Positions 54,626-62,850 of a DNA stretch of 64,000 bases are shown here, in pieces. Every line of letters begins with the position of its first letter. The stretch's first letter is position 1. A program made the position numbers and the translations under genes. The DNA comes from G963701675 sp963701675. Lineage in GTDB: Bacteria > Planctomycetota > Planctomycetia > Gemmatales > Gemmataceae. Location: NCBI GenBank assembly GCA_963701675.1, contig OY969623.1:5642001-5706000 (forward strand), given 5' to 3'. The notes below the pieces were generated by a model. The model made no database searches. It was given only the letters and a program-made list of their open reading frames with translations, and was not told the DNA's origin.

Positions 54626-57108
54626 TGGCACGCGTCAGCAAGTTGGCTGGCCGAGGATAACGCAAGCCGGCTCAGTTCCGGTTCAAGCCGACCGAGTGCA
54701 CGTTCAAGTCTAGCACACGCCGAGGCGGCTGCCCCGAGGTTGCCGTCTCGGGCGAGCGACTCGAGCTGTTTCGCCTCGTGTGCCGCTTCTCGGGCACAGA
54801 AATTCGCTACAGCGCCTTTCATTGCATGGGCGGCCCTGCACAGCCGTGTGGACTCGCCGGCTTCCAATGCAGTCGTGATTTCCTGAAATCGTCCCGGCTG
54901 ATCCGCGGAAAACAAGTTTATCAGTTCGCGAAGAAGATCGCGATCACCGTCAACTCGTTCCATCAACGCCGCCTCGTCCAGAATCTCTACACCGACAATT
55001 GCACTGTCCGGACTAGTTGCAGTTCCCGGTTCCGGGGCCGGACTCGAAGCCGCTTTGCGTCGACTGTGGGTCGATTCAAAGCCGATGTACGTACACGGCG
55101 GCGCCGGTGAGTGAACCCGGCCAACCATTTGGGATAACGGCGTCTCCTCAGCTTCTACAAGCGTTTCGATTGTACGCAAGAGATCTCGGGCATGGACCGG
55201 CTTGGAAAGGTAGCCGTCCATTCCTGCCTTCAGGCAACTCTCCTGGTCTTCTCTCATGGCGTAAGCAGTGATCGCAATGATCGGTGTACGCCGACCGACA
55301 GCTCTTTCCGTCTCGATCTCCCGGATTGCCGCGGAGGCCTCTAGCCCGCCCATCTCCGGCATTTGGACATCCATAAGCACCACGTCGAAGATGCTTTTTC
55401 GAAAGAGTGCGATGGCTTCCTTTCCGTTGTTAGCCACCGTTGCGTGATGACGCGCCCTTTCCAGGAGTCGAACGAACAGTCGTTGATTGACCGGATGATC
55501 CTCGACGACCAATACTTGAAGTGATCGCCCGAGTGAAGGGGTAGGTGTTACCTTTGCCGGCGAAACGATCAATGTCGAGTCGCTGCCGGTCGGCGCCGTC
55601 GCAGAACCGGCGCGAAACGGTAATTCGACATGGAACACTGAGCCACGATCGATCTCGCTTTCTACCCAAATCCTTCCGCCCATCAATGCGACGAGCTCAG
55701 AGCATATGGCGAGTCCCAGTCCTGTTCCGCCATAACGCCTGGTGTGGGACGTATCTGCTTGTTCGAATGCGTGGAAAATGACCTGGTGTTTTTCGGGCAC
55801 AATTCCGATCCCGGTGTCCTTCACCGAAAACCGCACATGATATGTTTCGGATTCGCGCTCGGCCGGCCCTTCAGCGAGGTGAACCGAAACGGTGATTCCT
55901 CCGCGCTCGGTAAACTTGATTGCATTTCCGATCAAGTTGACAAGTATCTGGCGAAGGCGATAGGGATCACCGGTAAGCGATTCAGGAACGGTTGATTCCA
56001 CGTGATAGGTAAGGCTTAGGCCTTTTGCCTCCGCGAGTGGCACGTACGGCTTGATGACGTCGTCAAGTTGATTTCGGAGATCAAAACCCATGGCCTCGAG
56101 GCTCAGCTTTCCTGCCTCAATTTTGGCGAAATCAAGGAGGTCGTTGATAACTCGAAGTAAGCACTCCGCGGACTGTAGCACGACTTCTATGTACTCGCGC
56201 TGCTCCGAGTCCAACTTCGTCTCGAGCACCAATTCGGTCATGCCAATGACTCCGTTCATCGGGGTTCGGATTTCATGGCTCATGTTGGCCAGAAATTCGC
56301 ACTTCGCTCGATTGGCTGCTTCGGCGGCTTCTTTGGCGCGCACCAGCGCCGCTTCGGCGCGCTTTCGTTCGGTGAGATCGCGAAGGTAACCGACGAAGAC
56401 CGGAAGTCCCTCGCGGGCCACGACCTCGACGGCGATTTCAATGGGGAACTCGGTTCCGTCGGCCCGCATTCCGGTGATTTCGATCCGCTTGCCGATAACC
56501 GTACCTTCGCCGGTTGCAAGGTATTGCAGCAGTCCTTTGAAGTGGGCCTCACGGAGCGGTGGAGGAATAATCAGTTCGGCGAGGTATTTGTCCAGGACGT
56601 CGGCCCAGCGGTAACCAAACGTTTTCTCAGCAGCCGGGTTCCATTCCCGCACTTTGCCGTCGTGATCGATGGAAATGACACAGTCCAATGCCGAATCAAT
56701 GATCGCGCGACTATGCGACTCGCTATGCGCCAGTTCCGCGGTGCGCTGTTGAATGCGTTGGTCAAGTGTGTCATGCGACTCACGCACGGCGTCGGCCATT
56801 TGGTTGAAGGCGTGCGACATGCAGCCGATTTCGTCGAGGGAACTAACCGGCAGGCGCATGCGTGTTGTGGGGTTCAACGCCAATTGCCGCATCGCCTCCG
56901 CCGTTTGAACGAGTCGGCGTTCGACCTGGAATCTGAAGAGCACGAGAATCAAGGCGAGCATCACGGCGATCAACGCGCCAAAGGCAATCATTTCGTGCGG
57001 GAGCCTGCCGAATTCCGCCTGCTGCATGTAAAGCAAATATGCGCCGACACCGGTGGCAGTAATAAACACGAGCGACACCGAAACAATGAACTTCGTGCGG
57101 ATGCTCAT
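54622..57108 (-). CDS. Hybrid sensor histidine kinase (TM-HAMP-PAS-HisKA-HATPase-REC-Hpt)
   Basis: 828 residues from ATG 57108 (MSIRTKFIVSVSLVFITATG); the frame extends to 57171 but the extension is not membrane-like. Order: two N-terminal helices, HAMP (RQLALNPTTRMRLPVSSLDE), PAS (IIDSALDCVISIDHDGKVRE), HisKA with the phospho-histidine in ANMSHEIRTPMNG, HATPase (N box LIGNAIKFTERG, G boxes DTGIGIV and GGTGLGLAIC), REC (LVVEDHPVNQRLF, LMDVQMPEMGG) and a C-terminal Hpt domain with histidine in AHAMKGAVANF. It can run a complete His-Asp-His relay. The following response regulator overlaps it by 4 nt and is the natural final receiver. The periplasmic sensor loop is very short. Confidence 0.93.
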   Translation of the reverse strand: MSIRTKFIVSVSLVFITATGVGAYLLYMQQAEFGRLPHEMIAFGALIAVMLALILVLFRFQVERRLVQTAEAMRQLALNPTTRMRLPVSSLDEIGCMSHAFNQMADAVRESHDTLDQRIQQRTAELAHSESHSRAIIDSALDCVISIDHDGKVREWNPAAEKTFGYRWADVLDKYLAELIIPPPLREAHFKGLLQYLATGEGTVIGKRIEITGMRADGTEFPIEIAVEVVAREGLPVFVGYLRDLTERKRAEAALVRAKEAAEAANRAKCEFLANMSHEIRTPMNGVIGMTELVLETKLDSEQREYIEVVLQSAECLLRVINDLLDFAKIEAGKLSLEAMGFDLRNQLDDVIKPYVPLAEAKGLSLTYHVESTVPESLTGDPYRLRQILVNLIGNAIKFTERGGITVSVHLAEGPAERESETYHVRFSVKDTGIGIVPEKHQVIFHAFEQADTSHTRRYGGTGLGLAICSELVALMGGRIWVESEIDRGSVFHVELPFRAGSATAPTGSDSTLIVSPAKVTPTPSLGRSLQVLVVEDHPVNQRLFVRLLERARHHATVANNGKEAIALFRKSIFDVVLMDVQMPEMGGLEASAAIREIETERAVGRRTPIIAITAYAMREDQESCLKAGMDGYLSKPVHARDLLRTIETLVEAEETPLSQMVGRVHSPAPPCTYIGFESTHSRRKAASSPAPEPGTATSPDSAIVGVEILDEAALMERVDGDRDLLRELINLFSADQPGRFQEITTALEAGESTRLCRAAHAMKGAVANFCAREAAHEAKQLESLARDGNLGAAASACARLERALGRLEPELSRLALSSASQLADACQ

Positions 57109-57305
57109 GAGCGACCGCCCCCTCCGATGTTCCGATGCACAACAGCCCAAAAAGCGCCTTGGGGACCGCAATTCGACAAGTTAAGCGGGGATACCGAATC
57201 CACGTGCACGTCCGCCACCACGGAGTGAGGATGTGAGAAGTTGCCAGAGAAATATAGATTGCGTTTTGAGGCAAGCCAACCGACGGAATCACGCCTTCGA
57301 GGCGG

Positions 57306-57724
57306 CTAGGCCGGCGAGACGTGGAACATGCCGCGGATCATGGGAAGAAGATCCGCGCCAAATTCCGATTTACTCAGGAAGCCGTCCGCACCGATAGCCT
57401 TGGCTTCGGCACGATACTCCGGAAGATCATTCACGGACAATAGCACCAGACGGGGTCCGTGCGGCATGGATTTGAGCAGCCGGCCCGCCAGTAGTCCGTT
57501 CATGTGTGGCATCGAAACATCCATCAGCACCACATCAGGCTTCAAGTGCGGCACCTGGTCGAGAGCTTCGCGCCGGAAGAAGCACAGCCGACAATCTCTA
57601 CGTCGGGTTCTGATGAAAGGAAATGCTCGGCCGACCCCAAGAAGTTCCAATTGTCGTCAACGAGCATGACCCGAAGTGTTTTGCTTGATCGTTCCTCTCC
57701 ATTGACCGACGTCGTATCACTCAT
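57306..57724 (-). pseudogene. Single-domain response regulator, frameshifted
   Basis: The N-terminal part starts at ATG 57724 (MSDTTSVNGEERSSKTLRV) with the acidic pair LVDDN and GCASSG. The C-terminal part, in the next frame, reads EALDQVPHLKPDVVLMDVSM, LVLLSVND and GADGFLSKSEF. One base is missing near 57572. Joined, they give a 140-residue stand-alone REC domain of the CheY/Spo0F kind. It lies 20 nt after the sigma factor stop on the same strand and may work with it or with the neighbouring hybrid kinase. Error in the sequence and real decay are equally possible. Confidence 0.75.
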
Positions 57725-57744
57725 ACGGCTTGCTCCTTTTGAAA

Positions 57745-58671
57745 TCACGCCGTCGCCAGGTCGGCAAAGTCGAAGATGCGGCAAAAACTATGGTGCCGCG
57801 CCCGAAGTCGTTCGCCGAGCTTACGAAGCGCTTCCGTCTGTAGTTGGCGAACCCGTTCGCGCGTAAGCCCCAGTCGTTCCCCGATCTCGTGAAGGGTGTG
57901 GGCGTCTTCATCATCCAAGCCGAATCGAAGTCGCAAGACCGTCGCCTCCCGCGGCTCGAGGGTGCCGAGAAGTTCGCACACGATTCTCTGCTCCTCGGCG
58001 TCGCCTAAACTCACGTCCGCGGTTTTGGTGCGCGCGTCGGTCAGCGTTTCCTCGAATGGCCAGTTGTCGTCCGGGTTTTCGGTCAACAACGGAGATTCGC
58101 AAACGCGGATGGCCTGCTGGAGGCCGGCGAGGCGCTTGCGTGGGATCTGAAGCCGGCGGGCAATTTCGTCGTGGGTGGCAGGCCGGCCGAGCTCGTCGCG
58201 CATGCGTGCCGCGGTTTGACGCCACTTCATTAAGAGATCGACCATGTAGGCCGGGATGCGGATGGTGCGCGTTGTGTATTTGAGAGCCTGCCGGATCGCT
58301 TGTTTGATCCAATGGCATGCATAAGTGCTGAAGCGTGTTCCCATGGTTGGATCGAAGTCGTCCACGGCGCGGAGCAATCCGATATTGCCTTCGGCGATGA
58401 GGTCCGCCAGATCCAGCCCCTTGCCGACATAACGTCGGGCTAAATTCACCACCAACCGCAAGTTGGCCCGAATCATGTGGTCGCGGGCGGTGGTGTCGCC
58501 GCGCCGAATCCGGCGTGCGAGTGCCTTTTCTTCCACGGCAGACAGCAACGGCGTGGCGTGAATCGACTCGAAGTACGTCTCGAGCGATGTCGGGCCGAAG
58601 CCGCGCAGCGGCTTCCCGCTTACCCTCGTGGGTTTCCAGTTCTTGGTAGTTGGCAGAGTAGCAGTAGGCAT
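57745..58671 (-). CDS. Sigma-70 family factor of the RpoD/RpoS-like group
   Basis: 308 residues. Region 1.2 is seen in LETYFESIHATPLLSAVEEK, region 2 in LRLVVNLARRYVGKGLDLAD, LIAEGNIGLLRAVDDFDP and TYACHWIKQAIRQAL, region 3 in RPATHDEIARRL, and region 4 in LEPREATVLRLRFGL and HTLHEIGERLGLTRERVRQL. Region 1.1 is absent, so this is a group 2-type alternative factor rather than the housekeeping RpoD. It binds core RNA polymerase and should read promoters similar to the vegetative consensus. It is followed by a stand-alone receiver gene and preceded by the NarL-type pair; a possible regulator site lies in its upstream region. Confidence 0.92.
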   Translation of the reverse strand: MPTATLPTTKNWKPTRVSGKPLRGFGPTSLETYFESIHATPLLSAVEEKALARRIRRGDTTARDHMIRANLRLVVNLARRYVGKGLDLADLIAEGNIGLLRAVDDFDPTMGTRFSTYACHWIKQAIRQALKYTTRTIRIPAYMVDLLMKWRQTAARMRDELGRPATHDEIARRLQIPRKRLAGLQQAIRVCESPLLTENPDDNWPFEETLTDARTKTADVSLGDAEEQRIVCELLGTLEPREATVLRLRFGLDDEDAHTLHEIGERLGLTRERVRQLQTEALRKLGERLRARHHSFCRIFDFADLATA

Positions 58672-58816
58672 GCGAGTGTCCCCTTTGACACAAACGTCCT
58701 CCGATCGGGACGGCAGAACGTCCTGCCGTCCTCAGCGAGTCGAGCGATCGCGGCATTGCGCCGCGAGAAGTTGGGACATTGTGATCTCCGTCGGGTCTTC
58801 GTGTAATTGGGCGTTC

Positions 58817-58847
58817 CCTGAGAATCACCCACGAAAGCCCTGAGTCG
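58817..58847. promoter_or_regulatory. Possible regulator-binding repeats upstream of the sigma factor gene
   Basis: Two CCTGAG-centred half sites (CCCTGAGAATCACCC at 58817-58831 and GCCCTGAGTCG at 58838-58847) lie about 150 nt before the sigma gene start. The first reads GGGTGATTCTCAGGG on the minus strand, close to the motif upstream of the NarL-type kinase gene at 60400. Confidence 0.3.
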
Positions 58848-58858
58848 TTCCCGGTCGC

Positions 58859-59506
58859 TCAATTGTCGGATTGCACCAGGCCGACACGGATCGCGAAGCG
58901 CACTAACCCGGCGACATCGCGGATGGCCAACCGAGTCATTAGTTGACAACGATGAGTCTCGACCGTTTTGACGCTCACACTCATGGCCCGGGCCATCTCC
59001 TTGGTTGTTTGTCCTTCGGCAATTAGCTGCAGTGTTTCTCGTTGACGGGCGGTCAAAAGACCCAGCGGACCGGTATCCGTCAAACGATCGACGTATTTTT
59101 GGATCACGTGCCTCGAGACCGAGGGCGTGAGATACTGCTCACCACGAGCGGCGGCCTTGATGGCAAATTCGAGTTCCGATGGAGCAGACTCCTTAAGCAA
59201 GTAACCCACCGCCCCGGCGCGGAGTGCCTGGGCGATGTAGTCTTCGGTTGCATGCATGGAGAGAATCAGCACCCGGACGTTTGGATGCGCTTTCGTGACT
59301 CGCGCGGTGACCTCGAGACCGTTCAGCCCCGGCATCGTGATGTCGGTAGCCAGCACATTTGGCTTCAGATCCTCCACCCGCTCCAGTGCTTCGCGCCCGT
59401 TGGCTGCTTCTCCCACGACTTCCACGTCGGTGGTGTTGCGGAGCAACGAGCACAAGCCCGCCCTAACGATGGCATGATCCTCGGCAACGATGGTTCGGAT
59501 GGACAT
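58859..59506 (-). CDS. NarL/FixJ-family response regulator
   Basis: 215 residues from ATG 59506, whose first base is shared with the TAA stop of the kinase gene (TAATG). The longer frame to 59605 only overlaps the kinase. REC domain: AEDHAIVRAGLCSLL, phospho-acceptor in NVLATDITMPGLNG, and GYLLKESAPSEL. The C-terminal LuxR-type helix-turn-helix reads LTARQRETLQLIAEGQTTKE with SVKTVETHRCQLM. It is the cognate partner of the histidine kinase immediately upstream. Target genes are unknown; the repeated CTCAGG sites near this pair and the sigma gene are candidates. Confidence 0.93.
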   Translation of the reverse strand: MSIRTIVAEDHAIVRAGLCSLLRNTTDVEVVGEAANGREALERVEDLKPNVLATDITMPGLNGLEVTARVTKAHPNVRVLILSMHATEDYIAQALRAGAVGYLLKESAPSELEFAIKAAARGEQYLTPSVSRHVIQKYVDRLTDTGPLGLLTARQRETLQLIAEGQTTKEMARAMSVSVKTVETHRCQLMTRLAIRDVAGLVRFAIRVGLVQSDN

Positions 59507-60348
59507 TACGGCTGGACTCCAATTGATTTGCTTGACTTGTCGGTTTCCGCATCGGGCGTCGTGTTGAATCCCGATTGAATGTTCGGCGGCGGGTACGAGG
59601 CACACGCTGCATCGGGCCGGGCATCGACCGGAAACTCGGCGTGCACGTGTGTTCCTCGGCCGGTTTCGGACGAAATGGTCAATTGGCCGCCGACGAACTC
59701 GGCACGCTCCTGCATGCCCACGAGCCCCAGACTCGCTCCACCGATCGCTCGGCGACGCGCTTCAGCCGGGTCAAAACCGATGCCGTCATCCCGAACCAAA
59801 GCATGAAGAACCGGTCCGTCCAAACGGACCTCGACAGTCACGCTGCGACACTGGGCGTGTCGGAGTGCGTTGGTTACTGCTTCCTGAACGATGCGGAATC
59901 CGGCGACCTCGATCTCGGTTTGAAATCGGCGCTCTTCCAAAGAGAACGACTGCGATACTTGTAAGCCGGTCTGGGTTTTGATGCGCTCCAAGTACCAGCG
60001 CAAAGCCGGCACGAGACCGAATTCGTCGAGCATCGAAGGGTGCAGATTGAGCGAGAGATTGCGAACCTGGTCGAGCGTTTGTTCCACCAGGCGGATGGAA
60101 TCGTCCAGGAGTGCCGGCAGCATTCCGCTGGCCGATCGGGCCGCGATCTGCAGGTTGATCTTGAGCGCGGTCAACGACTGTCCAATTTCGTCGTGTAGCT
60201 CACGCGCAATCCGGCGGCGCTCGGATTCCTGTGCGGTGAGCAGTTCGCGCGCACGTAAATGGTGCGGAGCGGTAAGTCCGCGACTACGACCTTCTTGTCC
60301 ACTTCCTTGTTGGAGTTGTTGGTCCGCCGCTTGTGCGGTAGGTCCCAA
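59506..60348 (-). CDS. NarX/DegS-type sensor histidine kinase, cytosolic
   Basis: 280 residues from a TTG at 60348; an in-frame TGA 27 nt upstream leaves no earlier start. The HisKA_3 dimerisation box has the phospho-histidine in RRRIARELHDEIGQSLTALK, followed by LSLNLHPSMLDEFGLVPALR. The ATPase part has RIVQEAVTNALRHAQ and VRDDGIGFDP with GLVGMQERAEFVGG. No sensor domain or membrane helix precedes it, so it senses a cytosolic signal or is driven by a partner protein. It is translationally coupled to its NarL-type regulator. The first 40 residues are Gln-rich and look unstructured. Confidence 0.9.
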   Translation of the reverse strand: MGPTAQAADQQLQQGSGQEGRSRGLTAPHHLRARELLTAQESERRRIARELHDEIGQSLTALKINLQIAARSASGMLPALLDDSIRLVEQTLDQVRNLSLNLHPSMLDEFGLVPALRWYLERIKTQTGLQVSQSFSLEERRFQTEIEVAGFRIVQEAVTNALRHAQCRSVTVEVRLDGPVLHALVRDDGIGFDPAEARRRAIGGASLGLVGMQERAEFVGGQLTISSETGRGTHVHAEFPVDARPDAACASYPPPNIQSGFNTTPDAETDKSSKSIGVQP

Positions 60349-60399
60349 AGTGCCCTCTGCGAGTCCGAAGGGTCACCAGGCGTCTAAGGAGGGAAATCT

Positions 60400-60425
60400 G
60401 GGTGACTCAGGCAATCCCTGAGTCA
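60400..60425. promoter_or_regulatory. Dyad-symmetric site upstream of the NarL-type pair
   Basis: GGGTGACTCAGG begins at 60400; within it TGACTCAGG (60403-60411) pairs perfectly with CCTGAGTCA (60417-60425) across 5 nt. It lies 52-77 nt upstream of the kinase start. Dyads of this size suit a dimeric LuxR-type regulator, suggesting autoregulation; alternatively it is part of a small hairpin in the leader. Confidence 0.4.
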
Positions 60426-60532
60426 GTAATCGAGATTTGCCAAAAAAAACGGACATCAAACTATTCCGGACAACCACCCTGCCTGCTCGGCCTCTAGAAA
60501 TCGTCGGCGATCCCGCCTACGTAACATCTTAA

Positions 60533-61549
60533 CTAGATTGTCTTTGCATCGTTCTTTGGAGAACGACCAAGCCAGACGCCAAAGAAAATCAGGGCGACGC
60601 CAACTCCTGTTGCCGACATCAGTGCTCCAAGCGGGTTGAGCCTTAAAACAAGTAGCGCGAGCAGCCCGATGAAAGCGCCGACGGCGTACATGACGCCCAC
60701 GGCGCTTGCCTCCGAGCACCCGCGGGCGACGAGGCGGTGGGACGTGTGATCCCTACCGCCCTGGGAGATCGGTCTGCCTTCCCTCAGCCGCGTGACGGTA
60801 ACAAATGACGTGTCGAATATGGGAGCCGCCAGAATCAAGATGGGAACGACGATATGGGCGACGCGGTATTCACCGACGACGGTTGGAAAGGAAAGCGCGG
60901 TGCACGCGAGGTAAAAGCCAATGAACTGCGAACCACTGTCGCCCATGAAAATGGAGGCCGGGTTGAAATTGTAGATCAGAAATCCGACGAGTGCCGCCGC
61001 CAAGATCGCAGCATTAAGCGCAGGGCCAGTCTGTCCGGCGACCATGAACTGCAAGGCAAAGCACACCGCAGCAATGGCGCCAACACCGGCCGCTAGCCCA
61101 TCCATGTTGTCAATCAAGTTCAGCGCATTCGTGATTCCGATGAGCCAGAACGCGGTAAGGACGCAGTCAATCACTTCAATCCCGGTCCACGATAGTCTCG
61201 ACCCTGCGACGAGTACAACTCCGGCTGCCAGGACTTGTCCACTGAGTTTGATAGATGGCCGAATGCGGCGCAAATCATCCACCAGCCCCAAGACGAACAT
61301 GATGACCCACCCCATGAACCACCCGATGTCGTCGGGTCGCAGCAACCCAAAGCCGAGTTGCGTGATGACGACGGCGAGGAAGATCGCAATTCCTCCCAAG
61401 AGCGCGGTCGGTCTGGTGTGCCAACGGTCGGGCCGCGGTCGGGCAACGGCGCCGACCCGCCGGGCCTGACGCGCCACCAATGGCGTGAGCAGGATCGTCA
61501 ACACGAACGCACTGGGAATGGCAGCCCAGTCAGGCATGGGGACCGGCAT
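60533..61549 (-). CDS. MraY/WecA-type polyprenyl-phosphate sugar-1-phosphate transferase
   Basis: 338 residues from ATG 61549 (ATG 61537 also possible); a longer frame to 61777 overlaps the epimerase gene heavily and lacks membrane character. About ten transmembrane helices are visible. Family motifs: RPDRWHTRPTALLGGIAIF, the catalytic aspartates in FVLGLVDDLRRIRPSIKL, NALNLIDNMDGLAAG, FNPASIFMGDSGSQFIGF and the histidines in GGRDHTSHRL. It transfers a HexNAc-1-phosphate or similar from a UDP-sugar to undecaprenyl phosphate, the first step of surface glycan synthesis. WecA-like rather than MraY, judged from the HTSHRL loop. It overlaps the epimerase stop. Confidence 0.88.
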   Translation of the reverse strand: MPVPMPDWAAIPSAFVLTILLTPLVARQARRVGAVARPRPDRWHTRPTALLGGIAIFLAVVITQLGFGLLRPDDIGWFMGWVIMFVLGLVDDLRRIRPSIKLSGQVLAAGVVLVAGSRLSWTGIEVIDCVLTAFWLIGITNALNLIDNMDGLAAGVGAIAAVCFALQFMVAGQTGPALNAAILAAALVGFLIYNFNPASIFMGDSGSQFIGFYLACTALSFPTVVGEYRVAHIVVPILILAAPIFDTSFVTVTRLREGRPISQGGRDHTSHRLVARGCSEASAVGVMYAVGAFIGLLALLVLRLNPLGALMSATGVGVALIFFGVWLGRSPKNDAKTI

Positions 61550-62528
61550 GTTCAACCGTAAGAGAAGGCCGATTTTCGAAGTAGGCAATGACGGAATGAA
61601 TGATTTCGTCCAGACCGCGGCTCGGGCGAAAGCCGAGGAGCGCTGCAATCTTGGAAATGTCCGGCACGCGCCGTTGCATGTCCTCGAATCCGGGCTCGTA
61701 CGCCTCCGCATAGGGAACGAACACGACTTCGGAACGTGATTGGGACAACCCCTTGATGCGCTGGGCCAGGTCGGCAATTCTCACTTCGTCATTCGATCCG
61801 ATGTTGAAGACTTCGCCCACCGCGTCGGGATGGTCCATGAGTTTGGTCAGCGCGTCAACGACATCGCCGACGTGGGCAAAACAGCGCGTCTGACTGCCGT
61901 CGCCGTACACCGTAATCGGCCGACCGGCCAACGCCTGCGTCACGAATGTCGGGATAACCATGCCGTACTGCCCGGTTTGGCGCGGGCCAACGGTGTTGAA
62001 GAGCCGAGCAATGACGACCGGAAGTTTTTTCTCGCGCCAATAGGCCAGTGCCAGGAACTCATCCAATGCTTTGGAGCATGCGTAGCTCCATCGTCCCTTG
62101 GTGGTGGCGCCGAGGACGAGCGGCCCGTCTTCCCGGAACGGCACCTGTGTGCTGAGTCCGTAAACCTCGGATGTCGAAGCGATAAGAACTTTTTTCCGCC
62201 GCCGCGCTGCCTGGGCCAGCACCACTTCCGTCCCGTAGACGTTGGTTTCGATGGTGCGGACGGGGCTTTCCACGATCAACTTCACGCCGACGGCGGCGGC
62301 GAGGTGGAAAACAACATCACATTTCTCGACCAATTCCGTCAGGGCGGCTGGGTTGTGCACCCGATCGATCACGATGCGAAAGCGGGGGTGGTCCTTGAGA
62401 TGTTGCACATTTTCGATGCGGCCAGTCGACAAATCGTCGATTATGGAAACGTAATCTCCGCGCGCGAGCAGGGTTTCGGAAAGGTGAGACCCGATGAAAC
62501 CCGAGCCTCCGGTGATGAGCGCGTGCAA
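61530..62528 (-). CDS. NAD-dependent nucleotide-sugar epimerase/dehydratase (extended SDR)
   Basis: 332 residues from TTG 62528, chosen because GAGGAG lies 7 nt upstream and the product then starts MHALITGGSGFIGSHLS; a frame from TTG 62546 is possible. Rossmann motif GGSGFIGSH, the cofactor-binding DDLSTG, the catalytic YxxxK in YACSKALDE with STSEVYG, and substrate loop RLFNTVGPRQTGQYG are all present. The closest activity type is UDP-glucuronate decarboxylase/UDP-glucose 4-epimerase, making a nucleotide sugar for glycan assembly. It overlaps the WecA-like gene and follows the small protein gene, so a glycan operon is likely. Confidence 0.92.
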   Translation of the reverse strand: MHALITGGSGFIGSHLSETLLARGDYVSIIDDLSTGRIENVQHLKDHPRFRIVIDRVHNPAALTELVEKCDVVFHLAAAVGVKLIVESPVRTIETNVYGTEVVLAQAARRRKKVLIASTSEVYGLSTQVPFREDGPLVLGATTKGRWSYACSKALDEFLALAYWREKKLPVVIARLFNTVGPRQTGQYGMVIPTFVTQALAGRPITVYGDGSQTRCFAHVGDVVDALTKLMDHPDAVGEVFNIGSNDEVRIADLAQRIKGLSQSRSEVVFVPYAEAYEPGFEDMQRRVPDISKIAALLGFRPSRGLDEIIHSVIAYFENRPSLTVEHAGPHA

Positions 62529-62567
62529 CCTATTGCTCCTCGGCAAGCATACTGTTCAACGGGCGCC

Positions 62568-62834
62568 TCAGCGTTTGCCTTCGAGTTCCTTCACCAACTC
62601 GGCGACCAGTCCCGGTTTCGCTTGTTGGAGCAAATGCTCGATTCGCGCTTTCGGAACGCCAAGCTTTTCCATGGCCACGGCGGCCGACTGCCAAAGCTTC
62701 TGCAGCTTCTTCCCCTCCGCAAGATAAAGATCACCGACAAGTTCAGAAAGGCGCTGCAGTTGCAGTGTGTCCGAGTTATCGTAGTAACGTCGGATGATTT
62801 TTTGTTGATACGGCGTGTAATCCCTCTCTGCCAT
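62568..62834 (-). CDS. Small conserved planctomycete protein, 88 aa
   Basis: The product starts at ATG 62834 (MAERDYTPYQQKIIRRYYDN) after the strong ribosome site GGGGGGGAC; the frame upstream only overlaps ApbE. It contains LQRLSELVGDLYLAEGKKLQ, KLWQSAAVAMEKLGVPKARI and EHLLQQAKPGLVAELVKELE. The pattern YTxYQxKIIxRYYDN...LYLAEGKKxxKLW is one I recognise from uncharacterised helical proteins widespread in Planctomycetes. No signal peptide or membrane segment. It lies 16 nt after the ApbE stop and 39 nt before the epimerase start, so all three are probably co-transcribed. Function unknown. Confidence 0.78.
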   Translation of the reverse strand: MAERDYTPYQQKIIRRYYDNSDTLQLQRLSELVGDLYLAEGKKLQKLWQSAAVAMEKLGVPKARIEHLLQQAKPGLVAELVKELEGKR

Positions 62835-62850
62835 ATAGTCCCCCCCAGGC

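Noticed and set aside
57911..58828. 305-codon minus-strand frame overlapping the sigma factor gene
   Set aside because: It is another frame of the same strand as the sigma factor, which has complete regions 2 to 4. The alternative translation is Arg/His/Pro-rich noise.
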